Origin: Microvelia longipes
Taxonomy: Eukaryota > Arthropoda > Insecta > Hemiptera > Veliidae
Assembly (NCBI GenBank): GCA_018340805.1
Contig: JACMZG010001911.1
Span: 34,455,603-34,519,602, forward strand
Reading direction: 5' to 3'
DNA: 64,000 nt
Below the pieces are notes generated by a model, which did not search any database, was not told where the DNA came from, and saw only the letters and a list, made by a program, of their open reading frames with translations. Both the position numbers and the translations under genes were made by a program. Positions within the stretch are counted from its first letter, which is position 1, and each line of letters starts with the position of its first letter. Below are positions 33,996 through 45,555 of the stretch, piece after piece.

Positions 33996-34799
33996 TTCTT
34001 CCTCAAGTATTTGATAACTGTATAATCTACACTGCCACCTTGTGCTCCATTCGATCTTTGTGTGTACTAAACCTTTTTGCCAGATATTTATATACTTGAG
34101 AATTAGAGCCTAGTATACCCAACCGCTTAAAACAATTATTTAGGATCTTAATTTTTAACCTTTAAATATATGTCAATTTGTTAGTGCCATTCATTATAAA
34201 CTATTCTTGTAACTAGATAGCCAGACCAGCGTGCACCTTTGCTTACTTGTATACTCAGTCTGTCTTCGGGTTACCTAGTTTCTCACATTATATTTGGTCT
34301 ATTCAATACTTTTTACGTTCTTTATGTGTTTTGTTATGTCACCCAAATTTTTTATTAAATTTAGTAGCTTCTTATATCATCTCACTATTGTTAAACCATT
34401 TCCATCTACTATGATATCTTTTATTATTGTCATGGTGATTAAACTTAGCTCTATCCAATATAAACTTATTTCTCCTATATCTTACCAGCTATTAGGCGAA
34501 TCGGATCCATTTTTTATTTATATAAAATAGTACGAATCCGTCCCTGCCACTGAACAGAACTTAAAAATAAATCAAAATAAATAAAAAAATATTTGTTAAT
34601 ACATTTGTGACGCACAATAACTCTTTAGGTGTTAATAGGAAAAAGTTTATTTATTATAACATTTTTAAATGATCATAAAAACTGAAGTCGTTTTTAATTA
34701 TTCTATTGAAGCTCTATATTACATTTTTTACAATTGCCATAGTAAGTCTCTCAAATTCCAAGCCTTTTACTATTAAGTAATTTTTTACTTTTCTTCTCC
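33996..34799. other. A+T-rich stretch, nothing recognised
   Basis: The frame at 34294-34530 is rich in Phe, Ile and Leu, as expected for chance frames in T-rich sequence. No other feature was seen. Confidence 0.35.
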
Positions 34800-35095
34800 A
34801 CTTAATCGTATAGCCAAAATAGGAAAAGTATAGAGTTCACCCGAAAAAAGTAAACAGATGGTTTATAAATCCGAAACGAAGGATTCACTTCATATTTATC
34901 CATTTTAGGAATTTTCACGACTTTTAAGAGGTTTCATCATTGATGTCTGTCTGTGTACGAAATAATACCCACTTGTTGCTTTGTGCTAGAGATTTGAACT
35001 TGATACAAAACTTCAGACTTTATGTCTAATTTGTGAAACCCCGGATAGACATTTTTTAAAGGGAATACCAGGTTGTCTGAGATACAAATATTTAA
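34800..35095 (-). repeat. old family A-like fragment, minus strand
   Basis: Plus-strand reading gives GGAAAAGTATAGAGTTCACC, CGACTTTTAAGAGGTTTCAT, GATGTCTGTCTGTGTACG, GAGATTTGAACTTGATACAA, ACTTTATGTCTAATTTG and CCCGGATAGACATTTTT. This is the reverse complement of the diverged right-half subfamily seen at 58160-58440. Confidence 0.5.
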
Positions 35096-36115
35096 AAATA
35101 TTCAATTATTACTCAATATATGGTACAATACTGTCTTTGAAACTGAACTGATATAAACTTTAAAAGATGATTTTAGATAAGTTAATCAGCGCGGAAATAA
35201 AACTAGAATGATGTATATTTTGACGGGAGCGGAAAATTTGATAAGAAATCTGTAATGTACAGCAAATTGAATAAGTAAGCTTTCATGATAGCATAACTAT
35301 TCATGTTTTCATATTGTTAGAAGACAATTCTATTTAGAAAGATGTAAACTTTATCTAAAAATATAATGAATAAAAAAAACTTTCTTATTTCAATTTGAAA
35401 TAGATTTTGATTCTCTCAGCAATTACACTCAGGAATTAAATGTGCTTATGAGGCGTGTAAATAGATAGAGTAATTATATTTTGGAAAAGACTAGATTATA
35501 TACGGTCAACTATGAGGGTGATCAGATCGGTTAATGAGTGAGCTGAATTTTTCTTGTTTGTTATTATTATGTAGATGACTCAATTCTATATGGTGGTAAT
35601 ATTGAGGCTGATCAGATGATTTGAAGTGGAATTTAAAAGTTAACCTAACTCTAACCCAATTATTGTCTTGATTTCCAGTGTTTAATTTTACAAAAACGAG
35701 GTTGTAGTAAACAAATATAGATTGATTTCTAGTTTGGATGATATTGAGAATCAGAGGATTTTAAATTACGCACGTCCTATGTAGAGTGCTGAGTCATGCG
35801 CGAAAGTACCTATGGAACCAGAACGTACAACGAAAAAAAAAGTGGAAATTAGTAGAATCTTTTAATAAGGTCGAGGTTGACCATTAAACATATCGGTAAA
35901 TAAGTTGCGTTTTTCTGAGATACTTATTGCTCGGCATCTAAGTTCGGAATAATTCTTAGGTACCCAAAATCGATATTACACACTAGAATACCTACTTAAA
36001 ACTAAATGTATACAGTCAGCATACAGCATCATTATAAAGGTGCGGGCTGAAGACATCTCTCTTTACAATAAAGCTGTTAAATGACATTTTTGAGGGACAC
36101 CTGTTAAAATCCAAA
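35096..36115. other. spacer, nothing recognised
   Basis: No open frame over 60 codons and no match to the repeat families here. Confidence 0.4.
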
Positions 36116-36119
36116 CTTT

Positions 36120-36300
36120 AATAGTTATTAATGCACCAAATGGGAGCAAACAAGAATGCTTTTTATTTTCCGTGTGTTCGTTGTTCCTAAGGCGTAAGCC
36201 AACGGGGATACCCAATAGATTTTAATACACCCCGAGGCGATAGGACCGAGGGATTTTAATGAGTGTTATAATATCCTCAGAGGTTATAAGGCACGAAGGG
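36120..36300 (-). repeat. dispersed repeat shared with 31080-31255 (inverted)
   Basis: See 31080-31255. Blocks on this plus strand include ATTAATGCACCAAATGGGAG, GGCGTAAGCCAACGGGGAT and CCGAGGCGATAGGACCGAGG. The stretch to about 36500 remains richer in G+C and may be more of the same element. Confidence 0.5.
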
Positions 36301-39270
36301 GATTTTTGTGTAAATTGAGCCTTGATGAGAGGAGGGGAGCATATAGATTCTTACGTCCGAAGGTAGCATACAACGTAATTTTATTTCCAGGGACGTATGA
36401 TTTTTATTATTAACTTATACATGTGTTTTGTTTGTAAATCTTATAATTCTTATTTTGTGCGTGTTCGGGATCCTCGCGCTCTATATATTTTTATAGGGAC
36501 GCTTGCCACCGAAAAAAAATTCAATTTTTAATTGCCTCCAAACAACTAATTTTTGACTGAAACGGATTTTGCAGCCAATAAAAAATTTTTTTGGTCGCGG
36601 TTGCTTCCCCCCTTATAAAATTTTTGGGCGTCGATACAACAACATGCAGTAAATATAAGCAATATAAAAATGTGACTAGTATCGCTGCTGCTATAAAATT
36701 TTTAAACGAGATATGCACTCACCTCCAAAAAACTAAGTTTTGAGCTCTATGAACTTTTTATACTTGGTCTATAACTCCATAATAGGGAAGACATTTTCAC
36801 TCCCAAGGGAGAAAAAGTACTTTTTTACTCCTTTAAAAACTATTTAATAAACTTAAATTGTACACCGCCTGAGATAAAAATTATTAGATCTCAGTGTTCT
36901 AATAAACGGAATTATGGACACGAGGTTTCAATAATGCCCATCAGTACAGGATCTGCTATGAGCATATATGACTAACCCTGCCATAAAGGTGATAACAGCA
37001 AGTTCGTGGCTTACTTCTGTCGAGACCAAAGGACTTTACTTAACTTAAGTCGGTTTCTATAAACCACAGCTGAGTAACCAAAGGACCAGTTGGATACAGT
37101 GCAATACTGAAAAGGGATGAATTCACCTTATTTCAGAAATTAACCAAAAAAGAGCAGGATTTTGCATAATACTTGTAAATGTTATATTATCTAGTAGAAA
37201 CAGCTTATACTCGCAAACATACATATTCTTATGAAGTGTAACTATCTTACATTTCCTAAAACGGAAATATTTGGTCTACAGTAACTTTTTGATAAAGAAG
37301 CAGTACTAGTCTTTCTATAATTTGCGCGGCCAAATTTATTACTCGGCGACCCAAATTAGAACCTCATTATCTCGTAGTAATAATAGTAATTCCTTACTTT
37401 CCTAGGGAGTATAAATAACTTATACCAATACTTATAAAGTTCTTTATAAGAGTAATATATTTTACTAATATATGACGCTCTGTAGATAAATAATTTCTGG
37501 AAGTAGTTGTAACATATTTAACAGCATGTCAGCTTTCCCCTTAATTTTCTTCCATCTTTTTAAAAATCAGGCTGATTCTGTTGTATATTAAAAGTTCTTT
37601 CTGGGGACCTAAATGATTTTACAAATACCTGTCGTAAGTTGGTTTCAAATGATCATTTCTCTCTTTATACCATATTTGCTCAGCCGATTTAAAAGATATC
37701 AAACATGGGATTATTATAGAGTACCCACCCTCTCCCATCTGCTTTTCTTCTTTAGGACAATATATGCGCTCAGTTTTGTTGTAGAATATGGTGATATATT
37801 ATATTTAGGGATTAAGACATTTTGATTGTGAAGACTGTAGTACCTTAATAATTAATTAATTTATTAATAATTACGCTAGTAGTCTTTAGAGATATCCACA
37901 ATCGTCAATGCTCATAAACCTTAGAGATGCAACTTAATATTTAACATTAAAATTATAAAAAAGCATTATCTAACATTCATGATAATGCGTATATAACTTT
38001 TTGGATTACTTGAAAAAAAATTTTAAATAAATGAAGAACAGATCTATGAGTAAACAATAATAGGTTAGAGAAGCAGCAAGTTATATTTTCAAGAGCTGAC
38101 ACTCCCCGCCAATTATCTGTATAATTTACACATGTATATTTAATATCAATAAAATACTTATAACGCATGCTTTGTTTTGGTTGTTGCAGGAAGGAGGGGT
38201 AGCTCGATAATTTGCAAGAGACAAAAAACAAAAGACACTTGCAATTTCTGGTATTTGATAAGCGAAGTCAAATAGCAGGGCACCTCCTGTTACTGACCGT
38301 GTTTCCGCCGACCACTTTAGCTACAATTCGTCAGAGGCAGCTGCTCAAAAAAACCTTCATTTGACGCATTCAAAAATACTTTACTGTATCCTAATAATTT
38401 ATAACTCTCTACTCATAACTAAACAAAAGCCAAAAAATTATAAAAAAAAACGCTTTATTATGACATTTAGAATTCACCTGATATATACGCTTTTCGGACT
38501 TTTTATTACCAGACCTAGTGTAAAAACGAGTGTCGACACGGAGTTTTAAATGCGTGACAATGATGTTTAACCAGTCCTCCTTATGTATTTGTTCACTTTT
38601 ATTATAATCATCCTCGCAAACTTAATAGGATTTTATTAATTTTTGTCCTTAGTGCTCTAAGGCTCTAAAAAATTATTAAAGTCTTTGGGATCTGTTATAT
38701 CGATATGTACCCCATACACAGAACAAACCATTTTAAGGAAGAACAAACTTTTTAATGCTACTTGTATAAAACACTCAAAACTAAAACAGAACTTTTCGTA
38801 AATAAATTACTAAAAGGTCACAATTATTACTGATGTTATATTATGAAACTAACTGATCATTTGTAACATGCGACAATATCCAAGAGGTAGACTTGATATA
38901 CGAAAGTATATTTTACCAAATATGATATATTTAACATGGAGATATAAAAAAAAATTGTTGGCACCCAGAAGTGCGCAAAGGTCAAAAAGCGAATTGACAT
39001 TAATCGGTATAGACTTGTTTTTGTTGCTCTAGTTATTAGTTCATATCTAGCGCTCTTGGTTTCCATGAAAATACTCAAGATATGCATAAGCATAATCTTC
39101 TCCACTATGTGCGCATAAACTGTGTGCTAAACAGCATTAAGAATAGGGATGTGTTAGGATCGCTCGGTTCCACTGGTGTCCTAGTTTAGCTACATGAAAG
39201 AGTTATATGGTTGGATTTTATTTAATATAAGGGCTTTCATATCAAGTAATTCATAGGTATGTATTAAAAA
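36301..39270. other. about 3 kb with no recognised gene or repeat
   Basis: Small frames (36521-36718 minus, 37613-37825 plus, 37977-38231 minus, 38361-38549 plus, 38857-39105 minus) are rich in Phe, Ile, Leu and Tyr and show no domain. The segment 38230-38350 is locally richer in G+C (GTGTTTCCGCCGACCACTTT) without a recognisable motif. Confidence 0.35.
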
Positions 39271-39282
39271 TTTTTGAACCAT

Positions 39283-39318
39283 AATATATATATATATATA
39301 TATAAGGTGTGTGTGATG

Positions 39319-39349
<31 letters not shown>

Positions 39350-39350
39350 G
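39283..39350. repeat. (TA)n and (GT)n microsatellites
   Basis: About 20 bases of TA repeat, then about 40 bases of GT repeat with a GATG interruption. The minus-strand frame 39264-39473 runs through it and is not a gene. Confidence 0.95.
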
Positions 39351-39590
39351 TGATGTATCTTGGTGGTGTGTTTTGATGTGTGTTGTAAGTAATGTATGGT
39401 GGTATACATAAACATCAAGGTTAGTGACCACAGCCTTTATGAGTTTATAACTGGGGATTCTAAGATAACTCAATAAAAATTTTATTTAATCTTATTTTTT
39501 ACCCATAGGCTAGTTTGAGTTTGGTTAGTTGTTAGTCTATTTATATCTAAAAATAATTTGCGGTATTTTCACGCCAAACTAAACTTTCCA

Positions 39591-39740
39591 ATTTTTCACT
39601 TCCTCATTATACCGTATGTATAGAAGAAAGTATTAATTTGAAAAAATTCGAAACCGGAAACGACACCTGAATTATCTGTCTCAGGGATTAAGTGGTTTTC
39701 ACTAAGTTGTCTATCTGTATATGTATGTATGTGTCTTTTA
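39591..39740 (-). repeat. family A right end, minus strand
   Basis: Opens TTTTTCACTTCCTCATTATA and CCGTATGTATAGAAGAAAGT, then GAAACCGGAAACGACACCTG, AATTATCTGTCTCAGG, AAGTGGTTTTCACTAAG and TTGTCTATCTGTATATGTAT. This is the reverse complement of the family A terminus. It is followed by a (TA)n tract and not by the rest of the element. Confidence 0.65.
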
Positions 39741-39754
39741 TGATTAATTAATAT

Positions 39755-39767
39755 GATATATATATAT

Positions 39768-39808
<41 letters not shown>

Positions 39809-39830
39809 GTATATATATATATATATATAT
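39755..39830. repeat. (TA)n microsatellite
   Basis: About 75 bases of TA repeat with a few interruptions (TTAT, AATATG), directly after a truncated family A end. Confidence 0.95.
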
Positions 39831-40389
39831 AATTCTTCTCAACACCTCCCTCCCTCATGACCCCAACTTCATACTAATTTTTCCTTGAAAATTCGCTAAA
39901 ATGGTGAATAAGATGGCTTAATTACAATCAATTATTAAAAGAAATAAAACTAAAATACATTGTATTACTCATGATGAAATTGCTTTGAACTGAATTAAAG
40001 GTATGTAAATAAAACTTAATTTAGCTCACAGGGAAAATATTTTCTCAATTTTCAAGCTTTCTTTCAAAATAACGAAGAAAAATATACCTTTTAATTTATA
40101 CCTCTTAGAGGTGTTGTTGAGAAAATAAACAAAATATAAATAATTCACCCAAAAAATAATAATGGGAGAGTAAAACAATTTTTCATAATGAAAAATACTT
40201 GTTCAACATTATCGTCTGGGGAAATATCAGGTACCAGGAAGGGAAAAGTTTTCCTACCTAAAATTAATGAGCAAAGTATCACAGAATCCACTGGTCTTTT
40301 ACTTATAAAATTGAACTTACTTTTTGAACTTGAATATTTTTTTTACTTTTCCTCACCTATTGGTGTAGGTATATAGGAAATGTATTGTG
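39831..40389. other. spacer, nothing recognised
   Basis: A 62-codon frame (40188-40376) lies here with no domain recognised. Confidence 0.35.
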
Positions 40390-40510
40390 ATCACACAAAA
40401 AACCATGTGTAAGTCTATCTGTGTAACGCATACCTCCCGCTGTATTCATGCTAGATGGATGAAACTTAAAAATAACAGAATAATGGTCTAGTTGTGCTGT
40501 CTAAAAGATA
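40390..40510 (-). repeat. family A fragment, minus strand, facing the next copy
   Basis: Plus-strand reading gives GTCTATCTGTGTAACGC, TGTATTCATGCTAGATGG, ATGAAACTT and GGTCTAGTTGTGCTGT. This is the reverse complement of GCACAACTA...AGCATAAATGCACTG...AGACAG in family A. The next copy (40590-40985) is on the plus strand, so the two form an inverted pair. Confidence 0.5.
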
Positions 40511-40521
40511 AAACAAGCAAA

Positions 40522-40560
40522 AAGCCGCTACGCGGCATAGGCTGCGTAGCTGCCAACGCC
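40522..40560. repeat. G+C-rich hairpin cluster
   Basis: AGCCGCTACGCGGC can fold on itself, and GGCTGCGTAGCTGCC follows at once. This small G+C-rich block sits between two oppositely oriented family A pieces. It is not followed by a T run, and I assign no function. Confidence 0.45.
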
Positions 40561-40589
40561 ATGAGGCTTCATGGTCGTTGACATTTTTA

Positions 40590-40985
40590 CAAATTTTTTT
40601 TAAAAAAATACACAAGACATTTGATAAAATTGGAAGTAATGCTGAAAATTCGATTAAACTTGGCAAATACGTGTTATTCTTATAGATGGCTACATACGTG
40701 CCAATCTCAATCTGATCGCAATATTTTTCCGCGTTTTATGATATTTTGAACGCTAAGTCATAATTTCGGGTTAATTACTTCTTTAAAAAATATTTACACT
40801 GATTTTTGTACAAAGTTTAAACTCTCTTAACAGACACACAAAAACACACACACACACACATAGACAGAAAACTTAGTGAAACCACTTTTGAGGCCTTTAA
40901 AACAACTGAAACGGATAATTCAAGTTACATCCCAGTTTTGCACAATACTTGTTCTATAAACCTACAGAGGAAAAATTGCTTCATC
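40590..40985 (+). repeat. family A, right half
   Basis: Carries ATGGCTACATACGTGCCAAT, TTTTCCGCGTTTTATGAT, CTAAGTCATAATTTCGGGTT, TTTTTGTACAAAGTTT, and a (CA)n tract at about 40846-40860 followed by ATAGACAGAAAAC. It ends with GAAACGGATAATTCAAG and ATAAACCTACAGAGG. The left half is absent. Confidence 0.75.
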
Positions 40986-41784
40986 AGATTATCATTAATA
41001 CTAAGGATTTTAGAAGGAATAAATGAGGATTAATAAGTATTGTACTTGTGTAAAGTCAAGCCAAGTATTAATCCGCTTAAACAAAATTATAACAAATATA
41101 AGGAAAAGATTTTAAGGAAAAGAACAGCTATCAAATTATCCGAATTTGTCAAAATCTGCTGAGTAATCAAATAAAGTTTCCTGAAGATATAATACGCATT
41201 TACACAGGTCGTGTATTTCTCGACACAATAAGGACTGATATGCGGGTATTTGCTTACCTAATCCTGGTAAGTAACAAAATGTATTGTTTTAAAAGGTTAA
41301 AATTAGATTTTTAGGAACATCATAAAGCAAAGCAATTCCTAAAAGAAATAATAAATTATGAATAATATTTAGTACCTGAGTCAGATAGAATGATTTCATG
41401 TAAGGAATACTCACCTGTAACACAAAAGTACAATTTAGTATTAAACATAAACTAGAAATTCAGAAGGATAGAGTTAATGGAAAGTAAGTTAACTACATCA
41501 TGGCTTCTTTTAACCAATACCAATGGATTATCGGCTTAGATAGGTGTGCCACATTTAAGCTGATCTATTTTAAAAACCTGGATTCTTTTTTAAAACAACT
41601 TTAAACTATCCACCAGAGAACACTGTTCAAGTTAAAATTGCAAACATTTATTTTCTGTGAACTTATAAAAATGATAAATAAAAACAGATTAATCACACAA
41701 AAGTCCATTGTATTTTTAAAATAAATAACTAAGCTTTTGCCTAAAAAACAGAGTTAACAAGATGAAATATAAAATTAAAAACTA
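40986..41784. other. spacer, nothing recognised
   Basis: No open frame over 60 codons and no recognised repeat. Confidence 0.4.
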
Positions 41785-42055
41785 GTACAGGGTACCTCAG
41801 TACTTTTTCTCTTCGCTCGTAATTAGAATGTGATTATTTCGGTCTTGCTGCGCTCGACCTCAGAATAGAATGGTCGTTTGAAGTCTAGGTGTTATAAATT
41901 TAGACTCGCTTCGCTTGTCCATAAAATTTCATTATCCTAAGTCTCGGGTATAATGACTTCGGAATCTCATGTTTATATGAAGCTTAGGGTGGTATTACTT
42001 CGGTTTGGCAAAGCTCCACCTCAGAATTATTAGGTATTCAAATACATAGGGTTTT
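41785..42055 (+). repeat. family A2 copy
   Basis: Begins ACAGGGTACCTCAGTACTTT, then iterates TTCGGTCTTGCTGCGCTCGA, GACTCGCTTCGCTTGTCC and ATTACTTCGGTTTGGC at about 80-bp intervals. It is the reverse complement in order of 11890-12165. It ends just before the full family A copy at 42088. Confidence 0.65.
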
Positions 42056-42087
42056 TTTTATATATAGTTAGGTTAATAACAGCTTAA

Positions 42088-42768
42088 AAAATCGGGGACG
42101 GTGTACCTCGGAACTTTTCCTCGTCACACCGGATTCGCTACGCTCATCCTCCCTTCTTCGGACTTGCTTCGCTCCTCCCCAGAATATACAATACACCAAT
42201 TTTATACAGCAACACGTCTTCTTAATTCCTTCGCTCGCCCTGAGATAGTAAATACATCCGTTTCATTCTAAGCGGTCACCCATACAGCACTGACCCCACT
42301 CAATGTAGCATTTATGATCCAACAAAAATCATGGATATACTTGTCAAATTACAACGAAACTTATTTACTTATTTCTGCATAAAGCTATACTCTACCGAAT
42401 TTCAACGATTTTTCACAATTTTTTAAAAAATGTATACACGTCATTTGATAAAAATTGAACTAATGTTGATAATAAGATGAAACTTAGTATGTATGTTAGT
42501 CTTATACATATTTACATGCGTGCCAAATCAACTACACCTACAGACTGATTTAGAACACAGTTTCAACTCTCTAGCATAAATACACTAGGGGCTACGATGA
42601 TAACAAGCTTACACACACACACATACAGACAGGCAACTTTTTCAAAACCACTCAGGAAGTCTTAACAACACCTGAAACGGATAATTCCGGTGACATACCA
42701 GTTTTGGATTTTTCGCACCCACAATACTTTTCCTATATACCTACGATATAAATAAGGAAAAGTAATAA
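42088..42768 (+). repeat. family A, full-span copy with an internal deletion
   Basis: Has both ends (AAAATCGGGGACGGTGTACC and CTACGATATAAATAAGGAAA), the duplicated TTCGGACTTGCTTCGCTC phrase, TATGATCCAACAAAAATCAT, and the (CA)n tract at about 42610-42622 with ATACAGACAGGCAAC. Compared with 48113-48890 it lacks about 110 bp between GTGCCAAATC and ACTACACCTA, the segment with CCGCGTTTTATG and TGACGTCA. Confidence 0.85.
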
Positions 42769-42884
42769 ATGTAATACGAGATATAAATTTAATACATGTA
42801 TACTATATTCACGAATGCAATATTGAACAGTGATCATACTGACCTGCCTAGTTGTTCATTAGTATAGTTCTCCGTAATAAAAGC

Positions 42885-43260
42885 TCTATACAGTAGCGGA
42901 CTGAACCAAAAAGGCTCGAGGAGATTTTGGCCTAAACCTACAACTCAAGAGGCCCAATAAGGGAGGGGGTTCCTGTATGGGTTTTCCAAGTAAAGACGTC
43001 TACTTTTAACTAGAGTAGTTTTAATGATTTTAGCAAGCTTAAATTACTATTTTCAGTAAATAGTAATTCATAGCTTCATAAAATAGCTATTTTAAAATAC
43101 TATTTTGTATTGTTTTTTTTTGGTGACAAATAAAAAATTTAATATTTAGTTAAACTATTTCATGTTTAATTTCTAGGACCAATACAAAAAATATAATCCG
43201 AAGTCCCGGATTTGTGTCACACTTCGGGGCTCCTGGCCCACAATGCAAGACTATTTTTTT
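42885..43260. mobile_element. possible hAT-like non-autonomous DNA element
   Basis: The left end CAGTAGCGGACTGAACCAAA resembles the CAGTGGCGGACT-type ends of some hAT elements and is followed by GGCCTAAACC and AGAGGCCCAA. A G+C-rich stretch with GGGGCTCCTGGCCCACAATG at 43225-43245 could be the other end, but I cannot show a proper inverted repeat or an 8-bp target duplication. No transposase. Confidence 0.3.
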
Positions 43261-43987
43261 CAAAGCCAATTATTAGCGATCTTTTCAAAGACAGTGTGCT
43301 CGAAGTGTTCGAACTTTATCCTGTGATTACTAATAATAAATGTATAAAGAGAAATACAAATTTCAAATGTTTCAAAAGAATATTACAGCTGTACACTACT
43401 TGGAATAAATAAAATATTTAGCTAAAAAAACCTGAGCAACTAACTACATCTGTTGGGTAAAAAAGTAATATATATTCTTTGAGAAACATTTGACAACAAA
43501 AAAAAATTACAATAAAGTGTTTATTTAAATTTTTGCCACGTATATTATACATTAATAAATGCTTTCCATCTACAGTTTTCAAAATGAAGCAAATCATTAA
43601 ATAATTTAAAAACAGAAATAATTATTCCTGCTTTTAATTAACCAATAATTACATATTATGGATACTTCACTTTATATTTAAATGTCATAACAAATGTAAA
43701 TCGAAATGCATCAATTATTACAACGATAAAATCAATAATTTAATTACTGAAATCGAAAATATTAATTAACAATAGATTATTATATGTTCAACCAATCCCT
43801 GATAATGGTTTAAACACGAATATATCTGATTCTACTGAATACTTTGATAAGCTATATAAAAAGTTTTATAATCCAACATAAAGTATAATTCATAATGGAA
43901 AATTATAATATTTAATTTATTTTTTAATTAATTTTTTATTAAAAAAGACTACGTTACAATATTAAAATACCGGGAAACATAATGAAA
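43261..43987. other. A+T-rich spacer, nothing recognised
   Basis: A 66-codon frame (43212-43412) spans the edge of this stretch and has no recognised domain. Confidence 0.4.
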
Positions 43988-44768
43988 AATTGGGTACGGG
44001 GTACCTCGGAACTTTTCCTCATCACATCAGATTCGCTAAACTCATCCTCCCTGCTTCGGACTCGCTTCGCTTGTCGTCAAAATATACAATTCGCCATATT
44101 TATTCTGCAACATGTCTTCGGACTCGCTTCGCGTGTCCTAAGATAGTAAATGCATCTGTATCATTCTCAGTGGTCACCCATACAGCACTGATCACGCTCT
44201 ATGAGCTTAATTTGTATGATCCAACAAAAATTTTGATTTTTTTATATAAAAAAAAGATATACTTGCCGTATTGAAACGAAACTTAATGTACTCATTTAAT
44301 AAGTAAAGATATACACTTGTACCAAATTTTAAACTCAATCGAATAATTTTTTTATAATTTAAAAAAAACGTCATTTGATAAAAAATGAACTAATGCTGAT
44401 AATCAGATAAAAACTTGACACAAATCACAAATGGTAGTCTTATACATGTCTACATGGGTGCCAAATTTCAATTAAATTACATAATTTTTCCGCGTTTTAT
44501 GATTTCACGAAATTTTCGCATTATTAAGGGTTATTGACGTCATAAATACATTATTTTCTGAATAGCACAACATGTATAGATTGATTTTTGTACACAAAGT
44601 CTCTAACACAAATAGACTGGGAGCTACGATGATAACACACACACACACATACAGACAGACTAATTTACGAAAACCACTCAGGAGGCCTTAAAAACACCTA
44701 AAACGGATAATTCTGGTTTGATCCTGGTTTCGGACTTTTTGCAAACAAAATATTTTTGCAATATACCA
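43988..44768 (+). repeat. family A, full-length copy (first of a tandem pair)
   Basis: Starts TTGGGTACGGGGTACCTCGG and carries two TTCGGACTCGCTTCGC phrases, GTCACCCATACAGCACTGAT, TATGATCCAACAAAAAT, CCGCGTTTTATGATTTC, TTATTGACGTCATAAAT, the (CA)n tract at 44636-44650 with ATACAGACAG, and AAAACGGATAATTCTGG. It runs directly into the next copy at CAATATACCAAACAGG. The frame 43990-44274 is a shadow of the repeat. Confidence 0.88.
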
Positions 44769-45555
44769 AACAGGAACGGGGTACTTTGGATCATCACACC
44801 GGATTCGCTACGCTTATCCTCACTAATTTGGACTCTCTTTGCTAGTCCTTAGAATAGAAAAAACACCAAATTTTTAATACAACTCGTCTTTAGACTCGCT
44901 TCGCTTGTCCTCAGACAATAAATAAATTCATTTTATTCCAGTAGTCAGCGGTCTCTCCGGTCAAACCACTAACCTCGCTCGATTCTGCTTCACTTTTGAT
45001 CTAACAAAAAACATTGATATACTTGACGTATAGAAAAGTAACATAGTATACTTATTTTTTACTACACATGTAACAAATTTCAACTTAATTGGTTTGTTTT
45101 AATTTTAAACAAGTCATTCAGTAAAACATACAAATGCTAACAATGAGATGAAACTTAGTATATATGTTAGTCTTTTATATGATTAAAAACATTCCAAATC
45201 TCAAATTGATGACAACATTTTTCCGCGTTTTTTGAATTTTCGAAATGTTTGCTAAGTCATAATTGCCGGTCAATGACGTCTTAAAAAAATAATTTCTAGA
45301 TAGTACCACTAAAAATTATGTTGATAATTTCTATACAAATTTTAAACTCTAGGATAAATGCAGCGGGGATGATGCATGATACAAACACACACACAACTTT
45401 GTGAAAACAACTCAAGAGATCATGAAAACACCTAAAAACTGGTAGTTGAAGGTTAGGTTTCGGATTTTCAATTCTAAAACAATACCTTTACCTACATAAA
45501 GAAAAAGGAAAATACACCTCCACATATACCTACGGTATAAACGAGGAAATATGCG
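44769..45555 (+). repeat. family A, full-length copy (second of a tandem pair)
   Basis: Starts AACAGGAACGGGGTACTTTG with no spacer after the preceding copy and follows the same order to CTACGGTATAAACGAGGAAA. It is more diverged: the (CA)n tract is short (ACAAACACACACACAAC, about 45380-45397) and the GACGTCA site has become GACGTCTT. The right end repeats CCTACATAAAGAAAAAGGAA before the true end. Confidence 0.85.

Noticed and set aside
43990..44274. 94-codon frame at the start of a family A copy
   Set aside because: It is not conserved as an open frame in the other full copies, so it is a chance frame through the repeat.
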